Below, one piece after another: positions 22,185 through 35,108 of a stretch of DNA of 64,000 nucleotides (positions are counted from its first letter, which is position 1; the number at the start of each line of letters is the position of its first letter). Source of the DNA: Epiperipatus broadwayi. Taxonomy: Eukaryota > Onychophora > Udeonychophora > Euonychophora > Peripatidae. The notes below the pieces were generated by a model. The model was not told the DNA's origin. It did no database searches and saw only the letters and a program-made list of their open reading frames with translations. A program made the position numbers and the translations under genes. The DNA lies in the NCBI GenBank assembly GCA_028023455.1, contig JAQFVV010006476.1, positions 432,001 through 496,000 on the forward strand, in the 5' to 3' direction.

Positions 22185-23837
22185 TGTAACGGTAGTGAAT
22201 ATATATGTTTAAAACACATTCTGCATTACATATTTTTCATTTGAAAATAAATGATTCTTATTAATAGAAATGAAAGTAGAAAATTATAATGTTTTTTTTT
22301 TTTTTTAAAGTAGATTTTAAGACATAAATTTTGCAAAAGCAAAAGATTGGGTCCTAATTTTCTTTTAGAATAAAACTGTTCCTAGCAAGAGGGTAGGAAA
22401 GAAATCTAAAAAGAATTAGAAAAAAGATTTAAAACTCCTTTTTTTCTCTTTCTTTGTTTATAATGTATAAAATAAGCAAATGCGAAATCAGACTAAAAAT
22501 TAGTCTGTAAAATAAATGTTAGTAAAACTTTCAAAATGTAATTATTTTAAAGATTATTTGGCTGATAAAAGAAAACTATAACTCACAGTTGAATTAATTT
22601 AAAAAAACCCATGTATACTATCTTATCGAGGTAATAGATGAATCTGAACGAAGGATTAAGGTAACAAGAAATGTGAAAATTAATTAAAAACAAAACATAT
22701 TCCAGTTACGATCAAAATTGAAAATAATGATAAGAAATTAAAACAATGAGAGAGAAGGGTATATAAAGTCATCACTGTCTATTGTCTTTCTTTTTGGCCT
22801 TCATTTGTGATCGAATTCAGTCTGGTTTTCATTTTGTGTATTAACATTATTCATTGTTTTAGAGATCCAGATATTTGGAAATGGTGAACTCAGTGGTAAG
22901 TCAATCAATTACTCTTGCAGTCAACATCCATGCAAAAGCCACAGATCTAGCAAAAATGCATTACTAGATCATGTTTGACTGGATTTCAGGCCCCAAAGTC
23001 CTCCTGAAATCAACTATCTCTGCCTGAACTCTCGCTGGAAACTGATGCCAAAATGATGAAGTAGATGCCGCCGAAAATTCTCTTTCTCTCGTCAAGACGG
23101 AATAGAAACAATCCCTGAAACCATCGAGAGAGGCCAAAAAACCAACCAGTTGGAAAATAAAACAAATGAAAACCTAGGTGAAGATACTTTTAAATGTATT
23201 CTGATCACAGTCTACATTCTTTATTTTAAATGAAATGAACTTCAATTAACGAAGGACTATTATAATTATAGTCTGAAAGTAATCATTTATATTTTTATGT
23301 AAGCTATTATATTGTGGTATTTTATAATATATTAGATATGTGTGTGCATGAATAAATATTGTTTGCCTAATTCTTAGTTTGTCTATTTTCTCTCTCTCTC
23401 TTGTCACTGTGTCACCAGTAAATTAGTGTAGAGTTATTAATACGTGTTAAATAAATGTGCTGGACCCTGGTTAAAAGTATGAGCTAGTCATGGGATATTT
23501 CAAGTGCTGGATTGTGTGCCTGTCATTCAAAGCATGCTGACTATAACCTATGGTTGGCTGGTGCCTGAGGTTGATCATCAAAACAAATAAAATGTTTTGG
23601 ATGGCAGGGATTTGAATCCATCAGTCGAGGTGGCCATGTTCTGGAAATGTGATAGTGTTATGCTTTGCATAGCTTGATCTGACTGTGGATATCATTGATG
23701 GTCTTGCTGTTAATGTATTCTCCTTTCTGCTTGAAGGGCCAGTCTGTTCCCATGTTTTTAAAACCAAATAAAAGATATTTAAACCAAATTAAATGATATT
23801 CGTTTTCTATCAGACCCGGTACAAATGCCATCCAACA
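22185..23837 (+). repeat. 5' long terminal repeat
   Basis: About 1.65 kb, collinear over its whole length with 26,638-28,345; the two look roughly 90% alike by eye. It begins TGTAACGGTAG and ends near ...CCAACA. It contains a TATA box in GGTATATAAAGTC near 22,760, upstream of a likely RNA start. A TGGGAGCCGAAATTG stretch directly after it (23,838) sits where a tRNA primer-binding site, beginning TGG, is expected. Confidence 0.65.
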
Positions 23838-24010
23838 TGGGAGCCGAAATTGACCCAGCATAATCAGATTAAAAAAAAGTATAATCGTAATTAAAATTAA
23901 AGAAGTCTGAAATTAAAAATTAAAATAAATGCCAAATTGCGTAATAGTAAAAGTTAAAATTAACGCAGACTTGCGTAATTATAAAAATTAAAATGGTGAA
24001 CAGTGTGAGA

Positions 24011-24298
24011 AGAGAAATAGACCAAAGCAAATATTAAGAATCAAAATAATTAATAATAGTTAAATATATAATGTAATTAAAAAGGAGAGAGAAAAAAGTG
24101 GCCATACAGATAAATTAATTCAGTATTGGGGTTGTCTATAGTCAGGTCGAAAGTAGAGAAAATAGACTGAAGCAATTATTAAGAATCAAAATAATTAATA
24201 ATAGTTAAATATGTAATGTAATTAAAAAGGAGAGAGAAAAAAGTGGCCATATAGATAAATTAATTCAGTATTGGGGTTATCTATAGTCAGATCAAAAG
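24011..24298 (+). repeat. Tandem duplication, two 144-bp units
   Basis: Unit 2 differs from unit 1 by only a few substitutions (for example GGTTGTCTATAG versus GGTTATCTATAG). It lies just inside the 5' LTR, in the leader region of the element. Confidence 0.75.
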
Positions 24299-26073
24299 TA
24301 GAGAGGACTGGGGTTTTTGGAGTTAGTCGAACACTTCTGGAGAAAATATTTGAAAATAAAATAAAAATAAAATTTGTTTTGCAAGAGTTAGTAATGAAAA
24401 AAAACAATCTGTAATAGAGCCAAAATAAAAATGTAGGCTCAACGTAATACAGATGAAAATAAAATTATCAGGTTGTTTGATGAAAACTTTGAGAAATACC
24501 CAGAAAAATTTGATGAACAATAGTGCAGGAGATGAGGACAGTCCAACTAGAAGATAGGGAACATTAGAAAGCATGAATCTGTACCCAAGTATATTGTTAA
24601 TAGCTAAAATAGATGAAACTAAAAATAAACAGGAAAGCGCAAGTAAGTACATGCATTTAAATAGCTCAAATATTGAAATGAAATGGAAGTAGAAAACAAA
24701 TATAATTTTGAACAAAATTTTAAGTCCAAATTAGAGAATTCGTCCAACTCAGAAATTAAACCTGAACCAGAAAATATTTCTGACTCCAACGATAACCTTA
24801 AATTTGAAAATAAATGTGTCAGAAATAGAACATAATGAAAAGGGAGTAGAAAGTAATATATAAAAAAAATCAAATCATGAAGTCGTTTGAGGAAAGGTTT
24901 GACAAATACAAAAATAATTGACAAATAAATACAACGATGCATACTAGAAATATGGGAAATAGCCCAAATACTAGAAGATAGGAAAATAATAGAAAGTATA
25001 GATATAAGTGATGTGACAGAAGGAATAGAAATAGTAAAATTAAAAGACGAGGAAGAGAAGGGTAAATCAGAAAGTAAAAATTAAATATTCATGGTAGGAA
25101 AAAGAAAAGCATTAAAATATATGCATATTTAAAGAATAGTCTTGCTAACGTAAAGAAAGTTATAGAAATAAAATTATGTGCTGAAAGGAAAGTCAAGAGA
25201 ATGGCCGTGTTATTTAAAGCATTCGACAGTATGAGGCTAGAGTATGTGGCCAAAGAGAAGAAATTTAAATTCTTTGAAAGAGGAAAATATAAATATTGTA
25301 AATTATAGCTGGGCTAAAATGTTTGGGACAAAAGAAAGATGTATAATCCTAGAAAGGGAGATATGATCAATATACTAACCACGATCTGGAAACAAACCGC
25401 CCAGAACACTAACCCAGGTCTAGAAGTAGGTCAAGATTTCATGGTCCGAGCTGATATGTGAGAAACATAAAAAAAACTGCTTGGCAAAGGTTAGGAGGAT
25501 TTAGAGTATATATTAACTCTTTAGATTTTTTTTTTTAAAAAAGAAAAGATTTATTGTACACAGATTATGATAATAGAAAATAACGTTAAATAAAATAAAC
25601 TAAAATGGTTTTTTTTTTTTTTAAGTTAACAATGGAAAGAACAGGAAATACAATAAAATAATAAAGTTTTAGCCTAAATACATAGAATCAAAATACGGTG
25701 ATAAAATAATAAATGAATCAAATAAAGCTATAATAAATAAAATGAAATTTAATATAATAAATAAAAATGTTGTAAAATGTAAGTGTAGGTTGTGTGTAGG
25801 TTGATAGAGTCATGAAGGTCGGTGCAGATAAAGATTGAGAAAGAAGTATTAAATGTATGGCTGTCTCTAGGTAAACTTAAGACCCTTAACGGACTAAACA
25901 GGAGGGATCGTCTGATAGGACGAGGTTCCAGTAGAAAAGTTCTGGATCCATCTGACACACTGGGAGAAGTCATTCCAGTCCATTATCTAAAATAAATATG
26001 CGCCATCGAAAATAGATCCAGATAAGCCACAATTCAGTTTTGTGGAAAGTAAAAATCCCAACATCATATAATA

Positions 26074-26369
26074 AATAAATCTTGTTTTAGCATAAGCCGA
26101 ATTGTCAGTGAATGATTACTGCTATTCACAGCGACTCCGTATATTCTAGGATGCAGTCCCAAGGGAGAAAATCCTGGGCTTATTCATATTGCTGGAAGAA
26201 AAAAATTTCCAGCATAGTTAGAATAAATCTCGGTATTAGCATAAGCCGAATGGTCAATGGATGAAATACCGCCATTCACAGCAATCCCATTTATCTTCTA
26301 GGATGCTGACCCATTGGACAAAGTCATGGATTCATTTAATTTACTGGCAGAGAAATTCCAGCATAGTTG
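26074..26369 (+). repeat. Tandem duplication, two units of about 148 bp
   Basis: Both units start AATAAATCT and contain AGCATAAGCCGAAT, CATTCACAGC, TCTAGGATGC and end CCAGCATAGTT. They are more diverged than the pair at 24.0 kb. Position is shortly before the 3' LTR. Confidence 0.7.
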
Positions 26370-26637
26370 ATAAATAGTTAAAGTTTTTTCCACCCTCTTC
26401 GTATACATTGGAAAGATGCATGTTGTTTCTCATGGTCATCACATATGACAATTCATTGCAAGTCAACGTAAAATATGGCCTGGCAAGATAGAGCAGTGTG
26501 CGAACGGTCATCCTCTATCATATTAAATAAATAAAAAATGAAAAGTGAAAAATCAAACGAAATAGTTAAAAATAAAAGGTCAGAGTTAAAATGGGTCAAA
26601 CTGATGCATGTTACCTTACAAACGGAGGGGTGTGTGA

Positions 26638-28345
26638 TGTAACACTATCAAATACATGTTTCAAACACATATATTCTGTGTTACATATTTTTCCTTTAAA
26701 AATAAATGATTTAGTTATTAATAAAAATGAAAGTAGAAAAATACGTTTTTTTAAAGTAGATTTTAAGATGCAAATTTTGCAAAAGCAAAAGATTGCATCA
26801 TATTTTTCTTTTAGAATAAAACTGTTCCTAGCAAGAGGGTAGGGGAGAAATCTAAAAAGAATTAGAAAAAAGATTTAAAACTCCTTTTTTTCTCTCTCTT
26901 TGTAAAGAAAACTTGTGCATTGGCTTAGTCGCTAATATCACTATTACAGTATTAAAACATAGCGCTATATAAAATAATATCTCATTATAATGTATAAAAT
27001 AAGCAAATGCGAAATCAGACTAAAAATTAGTCTGTAAAAATAAATGTTAGTAAAACTTTCAAAATGTAATTACTTTAAAGATTATTTGGCTGATAAAACA
27101 AAATTATAACTCACAATTGAATTAGTTAAAAAAAAAACATGTACACTATCTTATCGAGGTAGTAGATGAATCTGAACGAAGAATTAAGATAACAAGAAAT
27201 GTAAAAATTAATTAAAAACAAAACTTATTCAAGTTACGATCAAAATTGAAAATAGTAATATTAAATTAAAAGAATGAGAGAGAAGGTATATATAGTCGTC
27301 ACCGTCTATTGTCTTTTTTTCTAGCCTTGTGATCAAATTCAGTCTGGTCTTCATTTTGGGTGTTACATTATTCATTGCTCCAGAGATCTAGATATTCAGA
27401 AACTGTGAATGCAGTGGTAAGCCAACCAATTACTGCTGCGGTCAACATCAATACAAAAGCCACAGATCTAGCAAAAATGCATTGCTAGATCATTTTTAGA
27501 AGTGTTTGACTGGGTTTCAGACTTTAAAGTCCTTCGCAAACCAACTGTCCCTGCCTGAATCCTTGCTGGAAAGTAATGCCCAAATGGTGAAGTAAATGCC
27601 GCTGAAAACTCTCTCTCATTGTCAAGACAAGGAATGGAAACAAGCTTTGAAACCAAGGAATACCAAAAAGCCAACTGGTTGGAAAATAAAACAAATGAAA
27701 ATCTAGTTAAAGATACTTTTAAATATATTCTGATCACAGTCTAGACTTTTTATTTTAAATGAAATGAACTTTAATTAATGAAGGACTATTATAACTATAA
27801 CCTGAAAGTAATCATTTATATTTTTATGTAAGATATTATATTGGGTTATTTTATAGTATATTAGATATATGTGTGCATGAATAAATATTAATGTTTGCCT
27901 AATTGTTATTTTGTCTATTTTATCTCTCCTGTCACTGCGTAACCAGTAAATTAGTGTAGAGTTATTTTTATGTGTTAAATAAATGTGCTGTACCCTGGTT
28001 AAGAGTGTGAGCTAGTCATGGCATATTTCAAATGCTGGATTGTGTGCCTGTCGTCCAAAGCATGCTGACTAACCTAGGTTGGCTGACACCTGAGGTTGAT
28101 CCTCAAAGCAAATTAAATGCTTTGGATGGCAGGGATTTCAATCCAGCAGTCAAGGTAGGCCACAGTCTGGAAATGTGATCGTGTTATGCTTTACATAGCT
28201 CGATCTGACTGTGGGTATCGTTGATGGCTCTGCTATTTATGGTATTCTCCCCTTTGTTGAAGAGTCAATCCCTGTGTTTTTAAATTTAGTATAAAAGGTA
28301 TTTAAATCCAATTAAGTAATATGTCTTATATAGGATGTGGTACAA
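26638..28345 (+). repeat. 3' long terminal repeat
   Basis: Collinear with 22,185-23,837. It begins TGTAACACTATC right after the purine-rich tract. Relative to the 5' LTR it has one extra segment of about 80-90 bp (near 26,905-26,990). A TATA-like GGTATATATAGTC lies near 27,288. The outer end is diverged and no clear target duplication is seen. The minus frame at 27,468-27,737 is a by-product, not a gene. Confidence 0.65.
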
Positions 28346-28891
28346 TGTATACTGTGTTTGTTTGTTATATATATATGTTTGTACTATATTTTATGGTTTT
28401 ACTAGAAGTTTATTTCATTTTTTAAATATTTCTTCCTCTCATTTTATCTAGATTCTTAACGCAATGCTTTCCAACTGAATTATAAATGAGATGTATAAAT
28501 TAACCAAAAATTGATTTTGATATTAAAAAATTATAATTTTAGTTTTAAATGAATTTTATCACATATAATTATTCATAATACATATTTATCTTACAATTAC
28601 CATACTACCTGAAAAAATAAGTATATTAACTTATTTATTACATTTTTGTTGTAATGAAAAAGATAACATAAAAAGTTGTGCAGAATATACAAGAAATTCA
28701 TATGCGTAAAAATGATTAACTAACAATATTTTTACATGCAAAACTTATGGATATATATTTGGATTTATAGAAAAACAGTTTAAACCTATTGGACAGCGAT
28801 CTGATTCATCAGTCAGTGAAAGCATTTGGGGTGATCCACTAATTGTTTTTCAGAAAAATAATTTTTTGATTGAATCGGTGAACTTAAAGTA
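28346..28891. other. No recognised feature
   Basis: AT-rich spacer between the LTR element and a family C hairpin. Confidence 0.4.
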
Positions 28892-28905
28892 AACTTATAT
28901 TTCAG

Positions 28906-29251
28906 AAGTATATTCTCTTACTTTTCTCCTTCATTTTTTTGCATATCTTCATATAATCATATATATTATTTATAATACTTCACTCATATACATTTTAATG
29001 CAATTAATTTTCTTAAAAACTTCTTTATTTTCTTACAGTTTCGACTGTCCTGCAGTCTTCTTCAGAGCTACAAGATTTATATAAGATTTATACATATATA
29101 TGTGAAATGATAATTATGTATTTATATTATTCAAATCTTGTAGCTCTGAAGAAGACTGCTGGACAGTCGAAACTAAGAAAATAAAGAAGTTTTTTAAGAA
29201 AATTAATTGCATTAAAGTGTATATGAGTGATGTATTATAAATAATATATAT
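28906..29251 (-). mobile_element. Family C hairpin retroposon with one-sided tail
   Basis: A perfect 14-bp duplication, aacttatatttcag, flanks it at 28892-28905 and 29252-29265. Arms of about 120 bp (28,960-29,080 and 29,134-29,251) are inverted copies; each carries the module CTCTGAAGAAGACTG...CAGTCGAAAC followed by AATAAAG. Only 28,906-28,959 is unpaired. That tail recurs (reverse-complemented) at the right end of the copy at 41.35-41.54 kb, next to its duplication. Same plan as families A, D and E. Confidence 0.8.
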
Positions 29252-29265
29252 AACTTATATTTCAG

Positions 29266-31429
29266 CGGATTCCTATTTTATTAATAGTTATTTAATTTTG
29301 ATAAAAATGAAGTTACCTAAGCAGTACACTAGTTTTATTTACTGGGAATTGACAAGCTGAAAATGGAATTAATTGATTTAAAATTTTTTTTAATATGAAG
29401 TAATAAATTCAAAGAAATATGGGAAGAAATTGGAAAAAGTTTCTATATATACTATCACAGTATGGAATGAGAAGTATATGAAGGGTGATGGAAATTATCA
29501 TCCTCAAAAAGTTAAGAACACATTCCATTTACTGGGCACAAAATAAGCAGAAATCAACATCAGAAGCCAATAATAAGCAATCAATAATTGATAAATATAG
29601 TATCACCATCAGAGTCATTAATACTTCAGAATCTACAATTGTCTTCCTTTGTGATTGAATTTAAAGGAGTCTATATAAAATCTAGGTTAATTATCATCTA
29701 GGCCAATGTTAAATTTAGGGCATATTATAAATGCATTCAGTATGTCATGTGCATGCATTTATTTAAGTAGTGTTTAAATAATTACAATAATAAACATAAC
29801 AAAATGTTGAGGTCATATCAATGCCGATTATCAATCATCATGCTCTTGGCCATCAGATATCATGAGTGTAATGGCCCTCACCAAAATAGCTATAAAATCT
29901 ACAAAGTGAGTGGACTTTAATTTATTTAAATTCCAATCCCTCACCCTAGTAACAATTTTAGTCATATTTGCTATACTGGACCATTATAGTGTTTATTTAT
30001 AAAAATTATTGAACAAAATCTTTTATTATTTGAATTTCATTTTTAAAAAGAATCACATTTTAGGTGAGACATTATAAAAGAATGAAAATATGACTTAAAA
30101 TTCAAAATTAACTACAAGTTTCTTCACCGCCATTCGTGGAAGCAATTCTTGTTAGCTGATAAAATCAGTTTCTGCTTTATCGTAACAATACTTTATGATT
30201 TGTCTTCTTACAAATAAATATTTTCAAATGAAATCTAATTGTAATCATGTGGTTTAAAATACATAATTTACAAATATATTGCATAAATATGCTTTAATAT
30301 TGATGTAAATTATTGAAAATTACAATTTTTCTTTCAGAAATACTAAAACAATAAAGCATCGTAAATGCTTGGGCCAAATAATTTATCAATGTTGGTTTCG
30401 TTATATTGCGATCCAACCAATCAGCACATTGTCATCTTACTTTCATATTCAAGTGTGATATTTTTATGAGGTCTGTATGATGCCAAAGTCTTCAGATGTT
30501 TTTTAAAGTAATACTTATAAAAATGATTTCTATACAAAAAAAAATGCATATTGTAAACCAACATTATAGATAATCGCAAAATAGCAAAAAAAAAAAAAAA
30601 CTATAAGCGATAGCAACACCGTCACAATGTTCAATTGCCTCATAATTCTTGATAAAGTTGGAGATATTTTTTTGAACATGTTAAACATGATCTTCATTAT
30701 AATTCTAAAGAGAATTATAGTCTAAAAATGTCTATACATTTGCATACCATTATCCTTAAACTAGCTTTGGGATCATAAGGACCCTGGTGACTGAAAGGAG
30801 AAAATACACATAATCTATTCTGACATTAAATAACTTTATTGGCATAACTTTAAATAATAATTAATACATTTATTGATTAAAAATAACAATAAAACTTTAA
30901 ATGAAAGGTCTGACAAATACAAATAAATCAGTCTGATTTTGATTCTTTGCAAATAGATATTTTCATAAATTGACAAATTCAAACAATCACTTATAAAGAT
31001 ATATAAATAGTTTACATAATGCCTATATGTAGGCACATAGATGTGCATACATAGTAAATATTCCAATCATTTAGAAGTCAATAAATATCACTCTAATTTA
31101 ACAATAAATAGCGAATAATTCTAGCTAAATATGTATATGTATAAATAAATGCACACACTGAGTATATAATATACAAATAATTCATATGTCGATAACATTC
31201 ATTAATCTATAGATTAGTATTATTCTATTTTAACAAGACATAAATAGACAAATGCTAATTGGCTCTACAATACACATACATATATACCTACATATTCTAA
31301 AAAAATTAAATATTTATAAATTTTAACTATTTTTACCATACAAATCCAGTACAACTTTTAAATTGTAAACAAATTTTTCTTTTTTTTTAGAATAAAGTTA
31401 CAGGTATTTATTTATCTTTACAAAAATGT
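29266..31429. other. No recognised feature
   Basis: About 2.2 kb of AT-rich sequence. The minus frame at 30,836-31,066 is tyrosine- and isoleucine-rich with no family resemblance. A small palindrome (TATAATTCT/AGAATTATA) lies near 30,698-30,720. Confidence 0.45.
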
Positions 31430-33575
31430 AGCAGTTGACCAGTAAAATTTCTACTAAGACAAGACAATTTGTAAAGAAAAGAAGAATATGAAAATATATA
31501 AAAATGATGCATTAAGAAGGGTTGAATATCTCAAATTTTGTAAAATGGTGCAAAAAAGAATCGATAATAATATAATAAAGTTAATTAATATTTACTGAGG
31601 CTATAACCTCGATAATATGCGTATAAAAATGCGATAGTAGGGACCTCTACAGGTGTTTTAACCACAAGCTTACGCTATGGAAGAAAAGAGGGGAACCCTT
31701 CTTTACTTCAACCTATTTTCTATTTAAATAGGTGAAGCTGAAGCGGTTAGATCTGCGAGCGTGAAGCTATTTGATACTTTACTGATTAAGTCCATGTTTC
31801 TTATTACACATTAATACTCGCGAAATCTTTCGATTTACAGCTTCACCTATTTAAATAGAAAGTAGGTTGAAGTAAAGAAGGGTTCCCCTCTTTTCTTCCA
31901 TAGTGTAAACTTGTGGTTAAAAAACCTGTAGAGGTCCCTACTATCGCATTTTTATACTCATATTATCGAGGTTATAGCCTCAGTAAATATTACTTACGTA
32001 ATCAATGTGCGTTTAATAAATTTATAATTACAATAAAGTTAATTATAAACTAGCAAGGAAAGCTGTAGAAGAGAGTAAAAGTCTCAAGAATTTAAAACAA
32101 AATTTTGGTATTGGTAAGAAACATTTCTGCAGTAAGAAAAAAAGATGGAATTATTACTAAAAAGAGAGATGGAATCATGAAATGTGTAGCAGAATTCTAT
32201 CAAGAAATATATAGCAATAAAGAACAAGGAAAAATATCTATAACTATTATATCTTCTGAATTGTCCAGGATTTTAAATAAATGAAGATATGCATTTAAAT
32301 TTATGAAAAAAGATAAAGTTCCAGGTAATTATAGAATTATAATTGATATCTTAAAAGAAGCAGCTAAAGAAATAGAAAATTTTTTGGCAAAGTTATATAC
32401 CAAATGTCTAAATGATAAAGATGTACCAGATGATTGGAAGAATACAGTATTAATATTAATATTTAAAACAGGTGATAAAGAAAATATTTGAAATTACAGA
32501 CCTATCACTTCTGTGCGAAACGTTTACCAAAATAATTACAATTTGTCTACAACGAACTTTGGATTTTAACCAACCAAAAGAACAAGCTGGATTTAAAAGC
32601 GGTTTTAGTACAGTGGATCATATCCAAGTATTGAGAGAAGTTATAGAAAGGAGCAGTGAATATGAATTGTCATTATGCTTTGGATTTGTACATTTTGGCA
32701 TTTCATTCTGTAAATATTTATTCAGTGATTAAAGCATTGGATCATCAAGGTATAAACTCAGGATATTGTCATATTCTGAAGAATACAACAACAATCCGAT
32801 TATATAATGACACTAAAAAGAGTAACATTGAGAAGGTTGTTCGTCAGGGCGACCCCATATCTCCAAAATTTTTTTACAGCAATTGACCCCATATCTCCAA
32901 AACTTTTTACAGCAATTTGGCAAGAAGTATTTCATGGATTAAAATGAGAAGCTAATGGAACAAAAGTAAGTGGAGATTATTTAAGTCATCTCGATTTTGC
33001 AGATGATGTAGTTGTTTCTGTAGATAATGCTTTAGAGCTTCAGAAAATGTTGCAAGAGTTATCAGATGAAAGTAGGATTAAAGATAACTGTTACAAAGAT
33101 TAAAGTAATGTTCAATGGATTTTCTCAAAAGAAGAAAATAAAGAATAATAATGAGTTAGAAGAAGTTAACAATTACAAATATTTTGATCAAATTATTACT
33201 ACAAATGATGAAATAAACTTGGTTGAAGTTCTTTTGGTAGAAATAACTTAATATTAAAAAGAAATATATCTATATGTTTGAAAAGGAAACCACTTCTTAC
33301 TTATGGATCTGAGACTTGATACTTAATGGAAGAGCTCAGTGAAGTATGGAGAGATATATGTTAGAAGAAACTAGAATAGATCGAAAACAAAATACATGGG
33401 TGAGAGAACCATCACGTGTTACTGACATCATTGACAGAATTAAGGGATTGAAATGGAGTTATGGATGGATGAAATAAGGAAGTGTTCTGTTGTGATGGGG
33501 AGAAGAGAGGTTAGAGATCGGAGATGGTTTGAACTTGCAGAGACCTTCATCCTGCAGTGCATCGATAATGCTTGA
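31430..33575 (+). pseudogene. RTE-type LINE reverse transcriptase, interrupted by a family D insertion
   Basis: Coding traces run across the D insertion at 31,588-32,031: before it YLKFCKMVQKRI, after it ARKAVEESKSLKNLK and VRKKDGIITKKRDG. Then come reverse transcriptase blocks in order: VPDDWKNTVLILIFKTGD (32,430), NYRPI-type start (32,490), EQAGFKSGFSTVDHIQV (32,580), VRQGDPISPKFF (32,850), LSHLDFADDVVVSVDN with the catalytic DD (32,990), then LLTYGSET (33,300) and RRWFELAETFILQCIDN (33,520). Frameshifts and stops are frequent, so it is inactive. The arrangement and the ...RRW-EL...ETFILQ-ID end are RTE-like and shared with the fragments at 50.5 and 60.1 kb. It has an AATAATAAT-type end. 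Confidence 0.85.
31588..32031 (+). mobile_element. Family D hairpin retroposon with one-sided tail
   Basis: A perfect 14-bp duplication, aataaagttaatta, flanks it at 31574-31587 and 32032-32045. Arms of about 151 bp (31,588-31,738 and 31,840-31,990) are nearly perfect inverted copies, with ATGCGATAGTAGGGACCTCT near the outer part. The unpaired tail (31,991-32,031) reads TACTTACGTAATCAATGTGC. Joining the flanks restores the reading of the host LINE, so the D copy inserted after the LINE. Confidence 0.85.
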
Positions 33576-34077
33576 AAATAATAATAATTTATCTTTAAAA
33601 GTCCACATTCTTTTAAAACTGTTTGGCATTTTTTTTCTTCATTTACAAACTTTAAGAAAGGTTTCAAAATATATTTCCACCTAGTGAACTGCATTAGTTT
33701 TATTCAAAAGTTCTTTAGTTTTTAACTTTTGTCCTCTAACTTTAAGAAAGTTTTCTCAAAAATTAATTGCTTTAATTTTACTCAAGAGTTATTTGTTTTT
33801 AAATTAGTATTCACTAGGTTTAATCAGTTATTTTGGGCAATATGTTGAAAAGAATTTTTGTTAACTGCAGAGGTGAATATCTAAAATAATGTCATTACTA
33901 GTATATATATATATTATCAGCCAATTTTTTTCATCTGTGCTTATGCATTTGTTTGTGAAACAGATATCATGCATGGATAGTATATATACGAGAGATCAGT
34001 TTTTTCATTTGTGAATCTATGCATGTATACATTGTAGCTTATTTATAAAGTAGAACACTGGAATCTCTCAAAATTAA
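33576..34077. other. No recognised feature
   Basis: AT-rich sequence after the LINE end. The minus frame reaching 33,694 partly overlaps the antisense of the LINE and is not a gene. Confidence 0.4.
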
Positions 34078-34088
34078 TAAGTTGACTT

Positions 34089-34275
34089 CTTCATCACACG
34101 ATCACTATCTCATATCCAAGGCTCCTCACTGACGAAGGCCACAAGCCAGAAACTAGTATGGGGATATTGGATGAGTAGGCACTAGATAGGGATTTTATGC
34201 ACATGCCTTCTGGCATCCATTGATTGCTCTTGTTAGCACAAGATGGCACTACTGTATGGAGAGTTTTGCTTTGTT
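34089..34275 (-). mobile_element. Family A retroposon, one arm deleted
   Basis: An 11-bp duplication, taagttgactt, flanks it at 34078-34088 and 34276-34286. On the minus strand it reads the family 5' end (AAACAAAGCAAAACTCTCC), one arm through the core, then the tail (ATGAGATAGTGATCGTGTGATG), without the second arm. The fixed ends and missing middle match an internal deletion of the hairpin form. Confidence 0.8.
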
Positions 34276-34286
34276 TAAGTTGACTT

Positions 34287-35039
34287 TTTATTGTCATCTC
34301 TGCTTATTATTACTATATCCAAGATATACCGTGATAATTCCCCATTCAACTTCTATATTTTGAAAATTCACTTGTGGCAAGCAGTATCAAGTATACACAT
34401 AAAGGCTACGAAATATACCAGAGATTTATCTACTTCTCTGGAAGTCTAAATTCAATCAATGTGAACTGTCTTTCTACATTCTCTAATTATAATTTGAATC
34501 CCCCATTTATAGTTTAGAGTGGAATTTAAAAGCAAAGGAATTACAATAAATTATTGTTCATTTCAATTAATAAAAACAAAATAAATAATTACCATTCTAT
34601 TTTTTAATTTATATTCATTAAAAGTAATTAATTAAATTTTTTCTTTCTTTTTTTAAAACAGATCTTTGTTTTATCCAAATATATTTTTCTTTCTTTGTTT
34701 CATTAAAACGTTTTATATTTTTGTCAAAATCAGAAAAGTGAAATAAAAACATATGCATTAAATAAATTTAATAAAAATATTTGTATTAAATAGACATCTT
34801 TTATATATATCTGATTTTAAATAATTTGCAGCACTTTAAAAATATAAAAAATGTTTATTTAATCAATATCTCAGCTACTACATTTTAAACATATACAATA
34901 AATTCTGTCTGTTCATTTCTGCTTTTTCTTGCAATCTTTAAATATACATGCACACACACACACACTGTTTTGCGTCATGAGATTAATTCATTTCAATACA
35001 AGTAGAATTGCTGTATATTGGAATAAGTATTTTTTTTAT
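34287..35039. other. No gene; CA microsatellite
   Basis: AT-rich sequence with a short (CA)n run near 34,951-34,966. Nothing else seen. Confidence 0.45.
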
Positions 35040-35108
35040 ATATGTCAAATGCGTTGACCGGAAGTGGAAGGCAGTTATGCTAATCGCTAGGCCACCACCA
35101 ATGCTTGA
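35040..35108 (-). repeat. tRNA-like SINE head
   Basis: The minus strand reads GGTGGTGGCCTAGCGATTAGCA, an A-box-like D-arm region, then CTTCCACTTCCGGTCAACGC at roughly the B-box distance. The B box is degraded. Probably a SINE head. Confidence 0.4.

Larger units (their letters stand above)
23838..26637 (+). mobile_element. Internal region of an LTR retroelement, probably non-autonomous
   Basis: The 2.8 kb between the LTRs starts with a primer-site-like TGGGAGCCG and ends with a purine-rich ACAAACGGAGGGG just before the 3' LTR, as expected of a polypurine tract. I find no protease, reverse transcriptase, RNase H or integrase motif. A coding-like end (RKGDMINILTTIWKQ...VRADM, near 25,350-25,461) may be a gag remnant. 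Two tandem duplications lie inside: 144-bp units at 24,011-24,154 and 24,155-24,298, and about 148-bp units at 26,074-26,221 and 26,222-26,369. Lack of pol suggests it was mobilised in trans or has been heavily deleted. Confidence 0.6.

Noticed and set aside
24323-24942. Long minus-strand frames rich in Phe and Leu
   Set aside because: They lie antisense to the purine-rich internal region of the LTR element; composition explains the hydrophobic residues and no membrane protein family is recognisable.
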